Assembly: GCF_026870175.2 (NCBI RefSeq)
Contig: NZ_CP113977.2
Location: 372,001-436,000, forward strand
Length of the DNA: 64,000 bases
Reading direction: 5' to 3'
Origin: Flavobacterium aestivum
GTDB lineage: Bacteria; Bacteroidota; Bacteroidia; Flavobacteriales; Flavobacteriaceae
The notes beneath the pieces were generated by a model, which saw only the letters and a list, made by a program, of their open reading frames with translations, did no database searches and was not told where the DNA came from. Position 1 is the first letter of the stretch, and each line of letters begins with the position of its first letter. Of the stretch, positions 1-8,898 are shown one piece after another. The position numbers were made by a program, and so were the translations under genes.

Positions 1-520
1 GCCCTACATGGCTTTTCTTCCTGTCTGATAAATGCACTACAAAATATCCTGAATTATCAGAAATTCTAAAATTTGAAATTCTTACTTCACCAGCATATTT
101 AAATTTTGAAGAATTTATGCTATCAAACGTGATGTAATACTTTCCTATTTTTCTTGGAAATTTAGAATCAAAAGTAAAATCTAAATACTTATTATTAATG
201 AGCTCTTTAAATTTATTGTCTAATTTTTCATCCTTTAAGAAATTTATAATTATACCTTCAATATCTTTATCTTTATCTACTCTTTTATCTAGATAAATTG
301 ATAATTGAGAGTATGAATTCATCCTAATTGGTTTAGCACGAGGGTCTGGTGCTATTGGCCTAAATGTCCCAAATTTGTAAGCAAATGTATCAACTATACC
401 CAAAAAATTATCTACAATAATTTTTTGAGGAAAATTATCTTCTTTGTTTTTACATCCACTAAAAATATTAAAAGCAATAATTAATAATATGAAAGTTCTA
501 ATCTTTAAAATTCCAACCAT
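1..520 (-). CDS. Lipoprotein, partial (candidate immunity protein)
   Basis: This reading frame is open from an ATG at 520 to the left edge of the window, so about 173 residues are visible and the C-terminus is missing. The N-terminus is a lipoprotein signal peptide: a short basic start, a hydrophobic run (FILLIIAFNIF) and a lipobox SGC with Cys at about residue 22. The remainder is hydrophilic and Lys/Asp rich, with no domain I recognise. The ATG lies 23 bp inside the end of the upstream HExxH toxin-like gene, so the two are translationally coupled. Effector-then-immunity order with overlap is typical of polymorphic toxin cassettes, and an envelope-anchored immunity protein is plausible. The immunity role is inference from position only. 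Confidence 0.6.
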   Translation of the reverse strand, partial: MVGILKIRTFILLIIAFNIFSGCKNKEDNFPQKIIVDNFLGIVDTFAYKFGTFRPIAPDPRAKPIRMNSYSQLSIYLDKRVDKDKDIEGIIINFLKDEKLDNKFKELINNKYLDFTFDSKFPRKIGKYYITFDSINSSKFKYAGEVRISNFRISDNSGYFVVHLSDRKKSHVG

Positions 521-1133
521 TTTCCTTATATAATTCATAAGCATTATTTTTAAGTAAATAATCTCCAAAAGCGTATTTTTCAAAAGAATCACCATATTCA
601 GCTGGAAAATCTGGCAAATTATTTTTTACTCTACTGCTATGTATAAATTCATGAAGTATCGTTACCATTACAGCAAAGGAAGTAGCTTGCAAACTATCAT
701 CTTGTTTAACCATTTCTAATCCATTAACCCAACTAGAATTTACTGTAATAAAATTTCCTGTATTTGGTGTCCAACCAAAAAGTTTCCTCTTTCTTTTTTC
801 ATAAACCCAACTTTGAAGTTCAATTCCTTTTCCGTACTCCAACTGCTCTAAAACTTCCATACTTGAATATCCAGAATAATATGAAATGTAGTATAACAGA
901 TCATTATTATTTTTTACGTAATCATGTATTTGTTTTAGAATTTTTGTTAATCTAGGATATTTTTTTTCATATCCTTCTCCTTTTGGAAACTTTATATTAG
1001 GTTTATTTCCTGATCTAGCATCTAGCATTTTACCCAATGTACCTTTTCTTTCCCATATATTATTTTTTAAAAAATCCTCTTTATCAAAAGCGTTTCTTTT
1101 TTTTGCTTTTCCTGATTCTAACCTTCTAAACAT
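498..1133 (-). CDS. HExxH metallopeptidase toxin-like module (orphan)
   Basis: A 211-residue protein with no signal peptide. It carries a zinc-peptidase motif ILHEFIHSSR (HEFIH at 161-165), followed about 20 residues later by EYGDSFEKYAFG, which could supply the third, acidic ligand. This arrangement, and the small basic N-terminal part, resemble the metallopeptidase toxin domains (Tox-MPTase type) at the C-termini of Rhs and other polymorphic toxins. No Rhs repeat or delivery domain precedes it, and an in-frame TAA lies four codons upstream of the ATG, so it is free-standing or a displaced cassette. The overlapping lipoprotein downstream may be its immunity partner. It could instead be an ordinary small metalloprotease. 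Confidence 0.6.
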   Translation of the reverse strand: MFRRLESGKAKKRNAFDKEDFLKNNIWERKGTLGKMLDARSGNKPNIKFPKGEGYEKKYPRLTKILKQIHDYVKNNNDLLYYISYYSGYSSMEVLEQLEYGKGIELQSWVYEKRKRKLFGWTPNTGNFITVNSSWVNGLEMVKQDDSLQATSFAVMVTILHEFIHSSRVKNNLPDFPAEYGDSFEKYAFGDYLLKNNAYELYKENGWNFKD

Positions 1134-1456
1134 AATAAATTTGTTTTAAATTAATTCATTTAAAGAAAATACATAGCATATTGTAATAATAAATATACTA
1201 CAAAATAATTTGCTGAAAAATATATCTATAAGCTTATTTTAAAATAAAGGTTACTTACAAACCAATAATCTACAAATTATGAATAAATAAGTTTAAAACT
1301 GTTCAATAAGAACTTAAACTTCACTAAAAGCAAAAAAACTCCCCAATTTCTTGAGAAGTTTTATCGGTAATAAAGCAATAGTATATTAAGCTTCTTTTTT
1401 TTATTTTGCCGGAAATGCTTTTCAGCATTTCCAAACAAAATTCTATGGTAACAATT
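1134..1456. other. Intergenic region, 323 bp
   Basis: AT-rich gap between the toxin-like gene and the first S37 peptidase. It holds the terminator at 1332-1360 and an inverted repeat GGAAATGC/GCATTTCC at about 1411-1432 that lacks a T-run on either side. No coding potential is seen. Confidence 0.6.
1332..1360 (-). terminator. Rho-independent terminator after S37 peptidase 1
   Basis: On the minus strand an AACTTCTC arm pairs, with two G-U pairs, with GGGGAGTT and is followed directly by a T-run. It lies about 100 bp beyond the stop of the S37 gene. Confidence 0.6.
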
Positions 1457-2746
1457 CTATTTCAACCAACGATCTAGTGTTGCCATAATTTTTTCCTGAT
1501 CTTCCTTTGGGAAATTTTTTACCCTTGTAGAATGGCTACCTCCTGGAAGAACCATTTTTAAAGCATCTAACTTAGGACTAGGAGTTGGTGCACATGAGAA
1601 CCATGTATCATATCCTCCATAAATATAAAGTATCTTATTGCCCTTCGTTTCTACATATTTACGCACTTTTTTTATGTACTCAGGATTATAAGTATTATCA
1701 ACCCCTTTAGGAGCAAATCTTAAATTTGATGTACTTTTTACCGTTTTCAATAAATCTTTTACCGGTTCAAAATCAAAACCATAATACCCCAGTTCTGTCA
1801 TATGTTGGTAAAAAGATGGCAATAAATCAAAATATTGCTTATCATTATAATAACTAATTCCTACTACTTTATTCAAATAATCAAACAACTCTTTAGGACT
1901 AGCTCCATCAGCTGGTATGTCTTCACATTTTGCTCCCCATTGCCAAAATGAAAATGGAAACTCAAGTGTAGCATATTCTAGTGCTTCATCAATAGATACC
2001 TCTGTAAAAGTCATTTTTTCTTTTTCACCATATGCTACAATTTCTTTCAAAAGGGCTTCTCTGTTTTGCAATAAAGCTCTCTGGAAATGAGTAACTTTTG
2101 CTCTACATTCTGGAGTTCCAACAATTTTTACGTGCTCAACAGTTCTAGGATCTTCTTGTGTACTAATTAAAGGTGCAACATAAGGCATTGCTACATCTAC
2201 ATCATTTGGATATTTAGATTTATAAATTAAAGATGTCTCTCCTCCTTTACTAATTCCAGTAGATATCCACTTCCCTTTGTATAACTCTTTTAATTTTGTT
2301 GTGATGTTGTGATAATCTTCTATCGCTTGGTCATTCGTCAAGTATTCCCATGGCACTGGATTAGGTCTAGATTTACCATAAAATCTATACTCAACAGCTA
2401 CTTGATTTGCTTTTAACAATTTACTCACTTCGCTCTTAATATTCCCTGCATTGTAACCATGCGTTTCAATTACCATTGGACTATTAAAATCATGGTGTGA
2501 TAGATAAATATAATGTTTAAAAGTACCTTTTTCAGGATGTTTGTGATCCAAAGGCTCGTTTAAAATTAACTGATACGATTCTGTATAACCCTCTAGATTT
2601 TTTATTTCAGAAATTTCCGCTCCAGGAAACAGTTCAACTAATTTTTTCTTTAAATCCGTTTGAACAGCAGTTTCAGTTTGTGCGAAACTAGAATAAGTGC
2701 TGAAAACGAATAATAGTAATAGTAAGACATTTTTAATCTTCTTCAT
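1457..2746 (-). CDS. Peptidase S37 family, exported (tripeptidyl aminopeptidase-like)
   Basis: A 429-residue serine peptidase of the S37 family (Streptomyces PS-10 / tripeptidyl aminopeptidase group; members release tripeptides, some after proline). A signal peptide (MKKIKNVLLLLLFVFSTYSS, cut after FAQ) sends it across the inner membrane. The alpha/beta-hydrolase nucleophile is in GISKGG (Ser166), the Asp probably in IYGGYDTW and the His in GGSHSTR. It has no T9SS sorting domain, so it is probably periplasmic, unlike its tandem paralogue upstream. Collagen is built of Gly-X-Y triplets, so a tripeptide-releasing enzyme suits the hydroxyproline and hydroxylysine genes nearby; that substrate is inferred, while the family call is firm. 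Confidence 0.85.
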   Translation of the reverse strand: MKKIKNVLLLLLFVFSTYSSFAQTETAVQTDLKKKLVELFPGAEISEIKNLEGYTESYQLILNEPLDHKHPEKGTFKHYIYLSHHDFNSPMVIETHGYNAGNIKSEVSKLLKANQVAVEYRFYGKSRPNPVPWEYLTNDQAIEDYHNITTKLKELYKGKWISTGISKGGETSLIYKSKYPNDVDVAMPYVAPLISTQEDPRTVEHVKIVGTPECRAKVTHFQRALLQNREALLKEIVAYGEKEKMTFTEVSIDEALEYATLEFPFSFWQWGAKCEDIPADGASPKELFDYLNKVVGISYYNDKQYFDLLPSFYQHMTELGYYGFDFEPVKDLLKTVKSTSNLRFAPKGVDNTYNPEYIKKVRKYVETKGNKILYIYGGYDTWFSCAPTPSPKLDALKMVLPGGSHSTRVKNFPKEDQEKIMATLDRWLK

Positions 2747-2825
2747 TGTGTCAAAATTTTGGTTAGTATAGTGTTCGATTGTAATTTATACAGAGAAAAT
2801 TCATCTCTGTAATTTTTGAAAATAA

Positions 2826-2846
2826 TTCAAAGCAAAAATTGCTTGA
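2826..2846 (-). terminator. Possible terminator after S37 peptidase 2
   Basis: Imperfect hairpin TTCAAAGCAA/TTGCTTGAA followed on the minus strand by TTATTTTC. A second perfect 8-bp hairpin (TACAGAGA/TCTCTGTA, 2789-2811) lies beyond it without a clear T-run. Confidence 0.4.
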
Positions 2847-2873
2847 ACTCATAATTTTTATTTTAAAATCAAA

Positions 2874-4427
2874 TCATTGCTTTATTAATTTCCGGGTGAA
2901 TACCGAATTTCCTGATGATTCAATTTTAAGAATGTACACTCCATTTTCCTTATCAGTCAAGTCAATTATTTTTGTGGCAGTATCTGATCCTGATATCGTT
3001 TTATGCATAATTACTTGCCCTAATACATTGTATACATTTATTTTATAATCTCCGCTTGAAGTTGGAATATCTACTTTATACACCCCTTTAGAGACATAGT
3101 TGTATACAACTATACCACTTGAATTAATTTTATTTTGCTCAACTTGTAATGACGGTTCGGCCAACCATCTATTTAATGTACTGGTAATCATATTTTGATC
3201 TTGGGTAGAAAAACTAGCAATCCTTGTGCTATGACTTCCTCCTGGCAAAACCATCATTTTATAATCTAATTTGGGGTCTGGAGTAACAAAACATGCACCC
3301 CATGGATCATTTTCTCCATATATATACATTATCTTCTCTCCTTTTGTCTCTAAATATTTCCTAACTTCTTTAATATAATCAGGATTGTAAGCTGGAGTAT
3401 TTTTTGGAGCAAATCGCATGTTAGTAGGCGATTTTACTATGGTTAATAAATCTTGAACAGGAGTTAAATTAAAGCCATAATATCCCAACTCAACCATATG
3501 TTGATAAAACGAAGGTAAGTATTCGTCATATTTCCCATCTCCATAAAAATCTACACCTACTACTTGATTCAAATAATCAAATAAGGTTGCGGCAGAAGCG
3601 TTACTACTTGGGATTGAAGCACAGTTCCCATACCACTGCCAGAAAGAAAAAGGAAATTCTAATGTTGCATACTCTAATGCTTCTTCCATAGAAACCTCCG
3701 TATAGCTTACTCCATAGTTTGTTGCATATTTAGCAAATTCAGCCAGAACAGCTGTTTTATTGGTCAATACACTTCTCTGAAAAGCAACAATTTTTGATCT
3801 ACAATCTGGAGTTCCATTACTATTTATACGATCAGTTGTTCTTGGATCTTCTTGTGTATTTATGATAGGTGCTACATAGGGTACAGAAATATTTACATCA
3901 TTTGGATATTTTGCTTTATAAATTAAAGCCGATTCCCCTCCTTTACTTATTCCTGTAGAAATCCATTTCCCTTTATACAATTCCTTTAGCTTTACCGTAA
4001 TATTATGATAATCTGCAACGGCTTGATCACTGGTTAAATACTGCCATGGAATTGGGTTAGGTCTTGAATTTCCGTAAAAACGATATTCTACCGCCACTTG
4101 ATTAGCGTTAAGCAATTTACTCACTTCACTTTTTATATTTCCTGTATTATATCCGTGAGTTTCAATTACCATTGGTTTATTAAAATCTATATGAGACAAA
4201 TAAACATAATGCTTAAAGGTTCCATATTCTGGATGATTATGATCTAAAGGTTCGTCTAAAATTAACCTATAAGATTCTTTATAACCTGTTAAATTACTGA
4301 TTTCTGCAATGTTTGCATTGGGAAATAATTCTATCAATTTTGCTTTTAAAACCGATTGAGAAAAACTCGAATAGGAATATAAAAACAAAGTAAATAAAAC
4401 TAAAAGACAGTATCTCTTTTTCATCAT
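2874..4427 (-). CDS. Peptidase S37 family with T9SS sorting domain
   Basis: A 517-residue paralogue of the downstream S37 gene, closely similar over the catalytic region. It has a signal peptide (ending SSFSQ), nucleophile motif GISKGG (Ser161), probable Asp in YGENDPW and His in GGSHSTR. It differs in a roughly 85-residue C-terminal extension (YKVDIPTSSGDYKINVYNVL, later GVYILKI and a terminal FTRKLIKQ) that matches the Por-secretion-tail / type A T9SS sorting domain. It should therefore reach the cell surface or medium while its sister stays periplasmic. Two start codons are adjacent (MM); the second at 4424 is equally possible. The tandem pair probably arose by duplication and share one job in two compartments (inference). 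Confidence 0.87.
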   Translation of the reverse strand: MMKKRYCLLVLFTLFLYSYSSFSQSVLKAKLIELFPNANIAEISNLTGYKESYRLILDEPLDHNHPEYGTFKHYVYLSHIDFNKPMVIETHGYNTGNIKSEVSKLLNANQVAVEYRFYGNSRPNPIPWQYLTSDQAVADYHNITVKLKELYKGKWISTGISKGGESALIYKAKYPNDVNISVPYVAPIINTQEDPRTTDRINSNGTPDCRSKIVAFQRSVLTNKTAVLAEFAKYATNYGVSYTEVSMEEALEYATLEFPFSFWQWYGNCASIPSSNASAATLFDYLNQVVGVDFYGDGKYDEYLPSFYQHMVELGYYGFNLTPVQDLLTIVKSPTNMRFAPKNTPAYNPDYIKEVRKYLETKGEKIMYIYGENDPWGACFVTPDPKLDYKMMVLPGGSHSTRIASFSTQDQNMITSTLNRWLAEPSLQVEQNKINSSGIVVYNYVSKGVYKVDIPTSSGDYKINVYNVLGQVIMHKTISGSDTATKIIDLTDKENGVYILKIESSGNSVFTRKLIKQ

Positions 4428-4504
4428 TTAATGCAGGTTAAATTATTTTTTAAAATTACAATCAGCTCTTTTTAAAAAACAATACTATATTACCCCTAAA
4501 CTGT

Positions 4505-4535
4505 CGTATTTTATCGACTTTTGCGTAAAAATACG
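4505..4535. promoter_or_regulatory. Inverted repeat in divergent promoter region
   Basis: Perfect 8-bp arms CGTATTTT and AAAATACG separated by 15 bp, in the 154-bp gap between the divergent S37 peptidase and the reductase gene. Position and symmetry suggest an operator for the divergent genes, but no bound regulator can be named. Confidence 0.35.
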
Positions 4536-4581
4536 GATAGAAAAAAAAAATAGTTTATTTTTATAAAAATCTATTCCAAAA

Positions 4582-5544
4582 ATGAAAACTATTCAACTTA
4601 TTCCCGATTCGTTTATAGAAAACAATTGTAATTTCAAACAACTTATCGAAAGCCTAAAAGTGGGTTTTGCAACGCCATCCATACAAGTACCGATGCGTCA
4701 TCACCACGATTATCCTAATCCTCCAGAAGACAAAGAGTCTACATTATTATTAATGCCTGCTTTTAATCCAGGCGTAGATGCTGGTGTAAAAATTGTAACA
4801 GTAAGTCCTAACAATGGTAACTACAATCTTCCAGCCATTCAAGGAACCTACATTTATTTGGATGCCCATAAGGGAAATATCAAAGCTATTTTGGACGCAA
4901 AATCATTAACCACAAAACGTACTGCTTCAACCTCAGCATTAGCCAGCAGTTTTCTCTCTAGAGAAGATTCCTCATCTTTATTAATGATAGGAACTGGTGC
5001 TTTGGCAAAAAACTTAATACATGCCCATACTAGTGTTAGGCCTATTACAAAAGTGTATGTTTGGGGAAGAACCATAGAAAAAGCACAAGCCGTTTGCGAT
5101 TCTCTCGCTAACGAACCATATACCTGCACAGCTATTAGCTCTATAGAAGAAAAAATCTCCGAGGTAGATATTATCTCCTGTGCTACTTTATCGCCTACCC
5201 CATTGGTTTTTGGAAAATGGCTAAAAGAGGGACAACATCTTGACTTAGTTGGTGCCTATAAAAAAGACATGAGAGAGGCAGATGATGATGCTATTATTAA
5301 ATCATCTGTGTTTTTAGATACTTACCAAGGTGGCTTAAAAGAGAGTGGTGATATTGTAATCCCTTTAAATAATGGTACTTTAAAGGCAGAGGATATCAAA
5401 GCTGATCTATTCGAATTATGCAATAGTGCCAAAAAAGGAAGAACTTCTGAAAATGAAATTACTTATTTTAAATCAGTAGGTCATGCATTAGAAGACCTGG
5501 TTGCTGCCTCTTATTTTTATAATGAATTTATTTCCAACAAATAA
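4582..5544 (+). CDS. Ornithine cyclodeaminase family; likely pyrroline-2-carboxylate reductase
   Basis: A 320-residue member of the ornithine cyclodeaminase / mu-crystallin family, with the Rossmann dinucleotide site at LLMIGTGALAKN (about residues 134-145). Family members include cyclodeaminases and NAD(P)H-dependent 1-pyrroline-2-carboxylate reductases. The next gene, 7 bp on, is a trans-3-hydroxy-L-proline dehydratase whose product is 1-pyrroline-2-carboxylate. The pair would turn 3-hydroxyproline into L-proline, as known for LhpH/LhpI-type systems. The context makes reductase much more likely than ornithine cyclodeaminase. It is cytoplasmic and first in its operon. Confidence 0.82.
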   Translation: MKTIQLIPDSFIENNCNFKQLIESLKVGFATPSIQVPMRHHHDYPNPPEDKESTLLLMPAFNPGVDAGVKIVTVSPNNGNYNLPAIQGTYIYLDAHKGNIKAILDAKSLTTKRTASTSALASSFLSREDSSSLLMIGTGALAKNLIHAHTSVRPITKVYVWGRTIEKAQAVCDSLANEPYTCTAISSIEEKISEVDIISCATLSPTPLVFGKWLKEGQHLDLVGAYKKDMREADDDAIIKSSVFLDTYQGGLKESGDIVIPLNNGTLKAEDIKADLFELCNSAKKGRTSENEITYFKSVGHALEDLVAASYFYNEFISNK

Positions 5545-5551
5545 TATAATC

Positions 5552-6619
5552 ATGTCAAGTACTTATCAAAACATTCTATCAAAAACAAGTTATATAGTCC
5601 CAACACATTGGACACAAATTAAAACTATAGATATGCACACTGGCGGAGAGCCATTGCGTGTTATCGTTTCTGGGTTTCCTGAACTAAAAGGAAAATCGGT
5701 ATTGGAATATCGCAGAGACATCAAAGAAAATTACGATTATTTACGCACCGCACTTATGTTTGAACCTCGTGGTCATGCAGATATGTATGGTTGTGTTTTG
5801 CTTCCTCCAAATGATGATACAGCCGATTTTGGTATCCTATTTATGCACAATGAAGGATACAGTACTATGTGCGGACATGCAATTATTGCGATCAGTACAT
5901 TAGCGGCAAACATGAATTGGATTGATGTTAAAGAAGGTGAAAATAAACTAGAAATTGATGCTCCTTGTGGTCGAATAACTTCTTATGTCTCTATAAAATC
6001 AGGTGAAGTGACCGGTGTTCGTTTTCATTGTGTACCAAGTTTTGTAGTTGGTTTGGATCGTGAGGTAGAAGTACCGGGACTTGGTAAAATTATTTATGAT
6101 TTATCATACGGAGGAGCATTCTACGCTTATGTAGATTTAAGAAAAAATAATCTTTTGAAATTTGGATTAACCGATTCTGATTATCGTACCATCATTCAAA
6201 CTGGTATGGATATAAAACATGCGGTTATGGAACAGGATAAAGAAATATTGCATCCGTTTGAAAATGATTTGAGTTTTCTGTACGGTACTATATTTATAGA
6301 TAGTGCTCAAGAAAAAGAAAACCATACTAGAAATGTATGCGTTTTTGCTGAAGGTGAAGTAGACCGTTCTCCAACTGGGTCTGGCGTTTCTGGTAGAATA
6401 GCGATCGAAAGATCACGAAACGCTATAGATTTCAATAGTAAATTAGCTATAGAAAGTATCACGGGAAGCGTTTTTAATTGCTCTTTATTTGCAGAAAAAG
6501 ACTTTGGCCCTTTTAAAGCAGTAATTCCTCAAGTAGAAGGAACAGCTCATATAACAGGAATGAATACTTTTATCATTGATCCAAATGACCCAATGAAAAA
6601 CGGATTTATTCTGAGATAA
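5552..6619 (+). CDS. trans-3-hydroxy-L-proline dehydratase
   Basis: Proline racemase superfamily, 355 residues from the ATG at 5552. I prefer this start to an in-frame one at 5501 because it follows the reductase stop by 7 bp and avoids a non-conserved N-terminus. The first catalytic position is Cys (STMCGHA, Cys107). The second is Thr (DRSPTGSG, Thr275) where racemases and epimerases have Cys. A Cys/Thr pair is the hallmark of trans-3-hydroxy-L-proline dehydratases (human L3HYPDH type), which dehydrate rather than epimerise. 3-Hydroxyproline occurs naturally in collagen. A second superfamily member at 35875-36885 keeps both Cys and is the 4-hydroxyproline epimerase. Confidence 0.88.
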   Translation: MSSTYQNILSKTSYIVPTHWTQIKTIDMHTGGEPLRVIVSGFPELKGKSVLEYRRDIKENYDYLRTALMFEPRGHADMYGCVLLPPNDDTADFGILFMHNEGYSTMCGHAIIAISTLAANMNWIDVKEGENKLEIDAPCGRITSYVSIKSGEVTGVRFHCVPSFVVGLDREVEVPGLGKIIYDLSYGGAFYAYVDLRKNNLLKFGLTDSDYRTIIQTGMDIKHAVMEQDKEILHPFENDLSFLYGTIFIDSAQEKENHTRNVCVFAEGEVDRSPTGSGVSGRIAIERSRNAIDFNSKLAIESITGSVFNCSLFAEKDFGPFKAVIPQVEGTAHITGMNTFIIDPNDPMKNGFILR

Positions 6620-6626
6620 ACATAAA

Positions 6627-6706
6627 ATCGCCATTATTTAGTAATCACAAAGTATCATCGAATTCAGAAAAAATAGATGAAATAAAGATTACTGAATAAT
6701 GGCGAT
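6627..6706. repeat. 20-bp inverted repeat with 40-bp loop
   Basis: Arms at 6627-6646 and 6687-6706 are complementary over 19 of 20 bases, separated by 40 bp, between the dehydratase stop and the GH63 start. A transcript would form a long stem. There is no T-run, so it is not a standard terminator; it may be an mRNA processing or stability element, or a protein-binding site. Confidence 0.6.
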
Positions 6707-6760
6707 ACTCTATTTACCGGTTTTTATCGCTCAAGTCTAATATAAAAGCATTCTTTCCTT

Positions 6761-8761
6761 ATGAAACAGATCACAACAATTTCACTTTTATTAGCGCTTT
6801 TTGCCAACACTATTATTGCTCAAAATACATTTCCAAACTTAGAAGCCAGTAAAAACAGCCTAAACTACAAAGGAAACCCAACAAGTGCAACCGACAGAAA
6901 ATCTTTGGCTTTTTCAGATAAAGGAGCTTGGTTTGGATTTGGCTTTTTAGAGCCATCCGAAACCCAAAGTGGTTTTTCGGGGCCTTATTTATTAACTGAA
7001 CAAAATGGTGTTTGGATAAGTCCTTCGTTTCTTTCACTACATCTTAACGATAAAAATAAACAGGAACAAGTTAACTGGAAAACAGCTTTAGTAGCCCAAA
7101 ATAGCTACAACAGCCATTTAGAACAGGAATTTAAGAATGATAAATTAGATGTAAAACAACTGTTAGTATTTTCCTCTGGACATTCAGCAATCCAAAAAAC
7201 GAGTATTACGAATCGATCAAAAGAGACAATAACATTATATCCTTCATTTGATTCAAAACTATTTTTAGATAATGTAAAACTTTCCAGTGAAGGTCAAATA
7301 TTAAAAATTGTTTCCTCAAAAAGCAAGGCTATTGGGTATACTCAGTTTTTGAATACTAAAGCCACAATTGAAATCACGAAAAATGGATACAGTGCCCAAA
7401 TTGAAAAGCTAACTCTAAAACCGAATGAAACTGCAGCAATACTGGTTTCTCAAACTTTCATTTTTCCAGAATACTCTTGGCAAAAAGAACAGCAAAATTT
7501 ATCAAAAGAAAATTTCAATACCGTTCTTAACACTGTTCAAAAAGAAAAAGAAAATCAGTTAACTCAATTAATAGCTCATAAAAAAGCCGTCTATAAAGAT
7601 CCTGTTTATTCAAATCTTATTGCTAAAACAGTGCTCACGCTACAAACCAATTCCAGGATTGCCGCTGAAGGATTGAAACATGAAGGTATTTTCCCTAGTT
7701 ACAACTACGAATGGTTTAATGGTTTTTGGGCATGGGACAGCTGGAAACATGCTGTTGCCGCAGTAAATTACAATCCCGAATTGGCCAAAAACCAAATGCG
7801 TGCCTTATTTGATTACCAGAAACCAAATGGATTCATTCCTGATTGTGTTTATAGAGACACATTAATTGAGCCTAATAATTACAGAAACACAAAGTCTCCT
7901 CTTGCGGCTTGGGCTATCTGGAAAATTTATGAAAAAACGAAAGACTCCAATTTCTTGAAAGAGTTTTATCCAAAACTAAAATCCTATCACAACTGGTGGT
8001 ATAAAGAACGAGATCATGATCAAGACGGATTATGCGAATTTGGTTCTACAGATGGTACTTTGATCGCTGGAAAATGGGAAAGCGGTATGGATAATGCCGT
8101 TCGTTTTGACAACAGTCAGATCTTAAAAAATGCAGATAAAGCTTTTTCTATAGACCAGGAAAGTGTTGACTTAAATTCTTATTTATATGCCGAAAAAGGT
8201 TATTTAAAACAAATGGCACAAGTTTTGAAACTAGATGAAGAATCTAAAAAATGGCAAAACGAAAGTGTAGCATTAAAAACAAAAATTCAAAATCAATTTT
8301 GGGATGCCTCAACAGGCTGGTTTTATGACACTTCTATTGATGGAAAATCTTTTGTAAAAGAAATGGGATGTGAAGGATACTTACCGCTTTGGGCAGAAGT
8401 AGCAACTACTGAACAAGCAAAAGTAATAAAAGATAATATGCTTAATCCTGCCACTTTTAATACTTTGATTCCATTACCAACATTGGCAGCCAATCACCCG
8501 AAGTTCAAACCTGAAGGAGGTTATTGGAGAGGTCCGATTTGGCTAGACCAAAGCTATTTTGCCATAAACGGATTAGAGAAATATGGTTATACTAACGAAG
8601 CAAATCAATTGGCACATAAACTCATTCACAATGCCGAAGGAGTTTTGGAAAAAGGAGGTGCTATTCGAGAAAATTACCAACCTATCACAGGTAAAGGTTT
8701 AGAATCCTATAACTTTGGTTGGTCAGCAGCTCATTATTTGATGCTTCTTTTGAAAAATTAA
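6761..8761 (+). CDS. GH63-type alpha-glucosidase, exported
   Basis: A 666-residue protein with a signal peptide (MKQITTISLLLALFANTIIA, then QN), an N-terminal beta-rich region (to about residue 270) and a C-terminal (alpha/alpha)6 barrel. Barrel motifs match GH63 (E. coli YgjK and the eukaryotic processing alpha-glucosidase I group): GFWAWDSWKHAVA, WESGMDNAVRFD with the probable acid Asp, GGYWRGPIWLDQS, and IRENYQPITG with the probable base Glu. GH63 enzymes can cut alpha-1,2-linked glucose. Collagen hydroxylysine carries Glc-alpha-1,2-Gal-beta, and the next genes encode a beta-galactosidase and a hydroxylysine kinase/lyase, so removal of that outer glucose is the best-fitting role. Trehalase (GH37) is a related alternative. 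Confidence 0.8.
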   Translation: MKQITTISLLLALFANTIIAQNTFPNLEASKNSLNYKGNPTSATDRKSLAFSDKGAWFGFGFLEPSETQSGFSGPYLLTEQNGVWISPSFLSLHLNDKNKQEQVNWKTALVAQNSYNSHLEQEFKNDKLDVKQLLVFSSGHSAIQKTSITNRSKETITLYPSFDSKLFLDNVKLSSEGQILKIVSSKSKAIGYTQFLNTKATIEITKNGYSAQIEKLTLKPNETAAILVSQTFIFPEYSWQKEQQNLSKENFNTVLNTVQKEKENQLTQLIAHKKAVYKDPVYSNLIAKTVLTLQTNSRIAAEGLKHEGIFPSYNYEWFNGFWAWDSWKHAVAAVNYNPELAKNQMRALFDYQKPNGFIPDCVYRDTLIEPNNYRNTKSPLAAWAIWKIYEKTKDSNFLKEFYPKLKSYHNWWYKERDHDQDGLCEFGSTDGTLIAGKWESGMDNAVRFDNSQILKNADKAFSIDQESVDLNSYLYAEKGYLKQMAQVLKLDEESKKWQNESVALKTKIQNQFWDASTGWFYDTSIDGKSFVKEMGCEGYLPLWAEVATTEQAKVIKDNMLNPATFNTLIPLPTLAANHPKFKPEGGYWRGPIWLDQSYFAINGLEKYGYTNEANQLAHKLIHNAEGVLEKGGAIRENYQPITGKGLESYNFGWSAAHYLMLLLKN

Positions 8762-8898
8762 ATTGCAAACTCTTATTCTAAGCTTGCTAACTAAGAAAGT
8801 TTTTTTATTCTGTTAAATAAATGTATTTTAACCTTTTAAAAATAATCAAATAGCCCGAATGTGATTTAAATTGAAACCATTTATTCAACAAACTGAAC

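Noticed and set aside
1411..1432. GGAAATGC/GCATTTCC hairpin as terminator
   Set aside because: No T-run follows on either strand; the real terminator is about 60 bp further along at 1332-1360.
6761..8761. Trehalase (GH37) for the GH63 gene
   Set aside because: The AWDSWKHA, WESGMDN and RENYQPITG motifs match GH63 better, and the neighbouring genes point away from trehalose; GH37 cannot be wholly excluded without a profile search.
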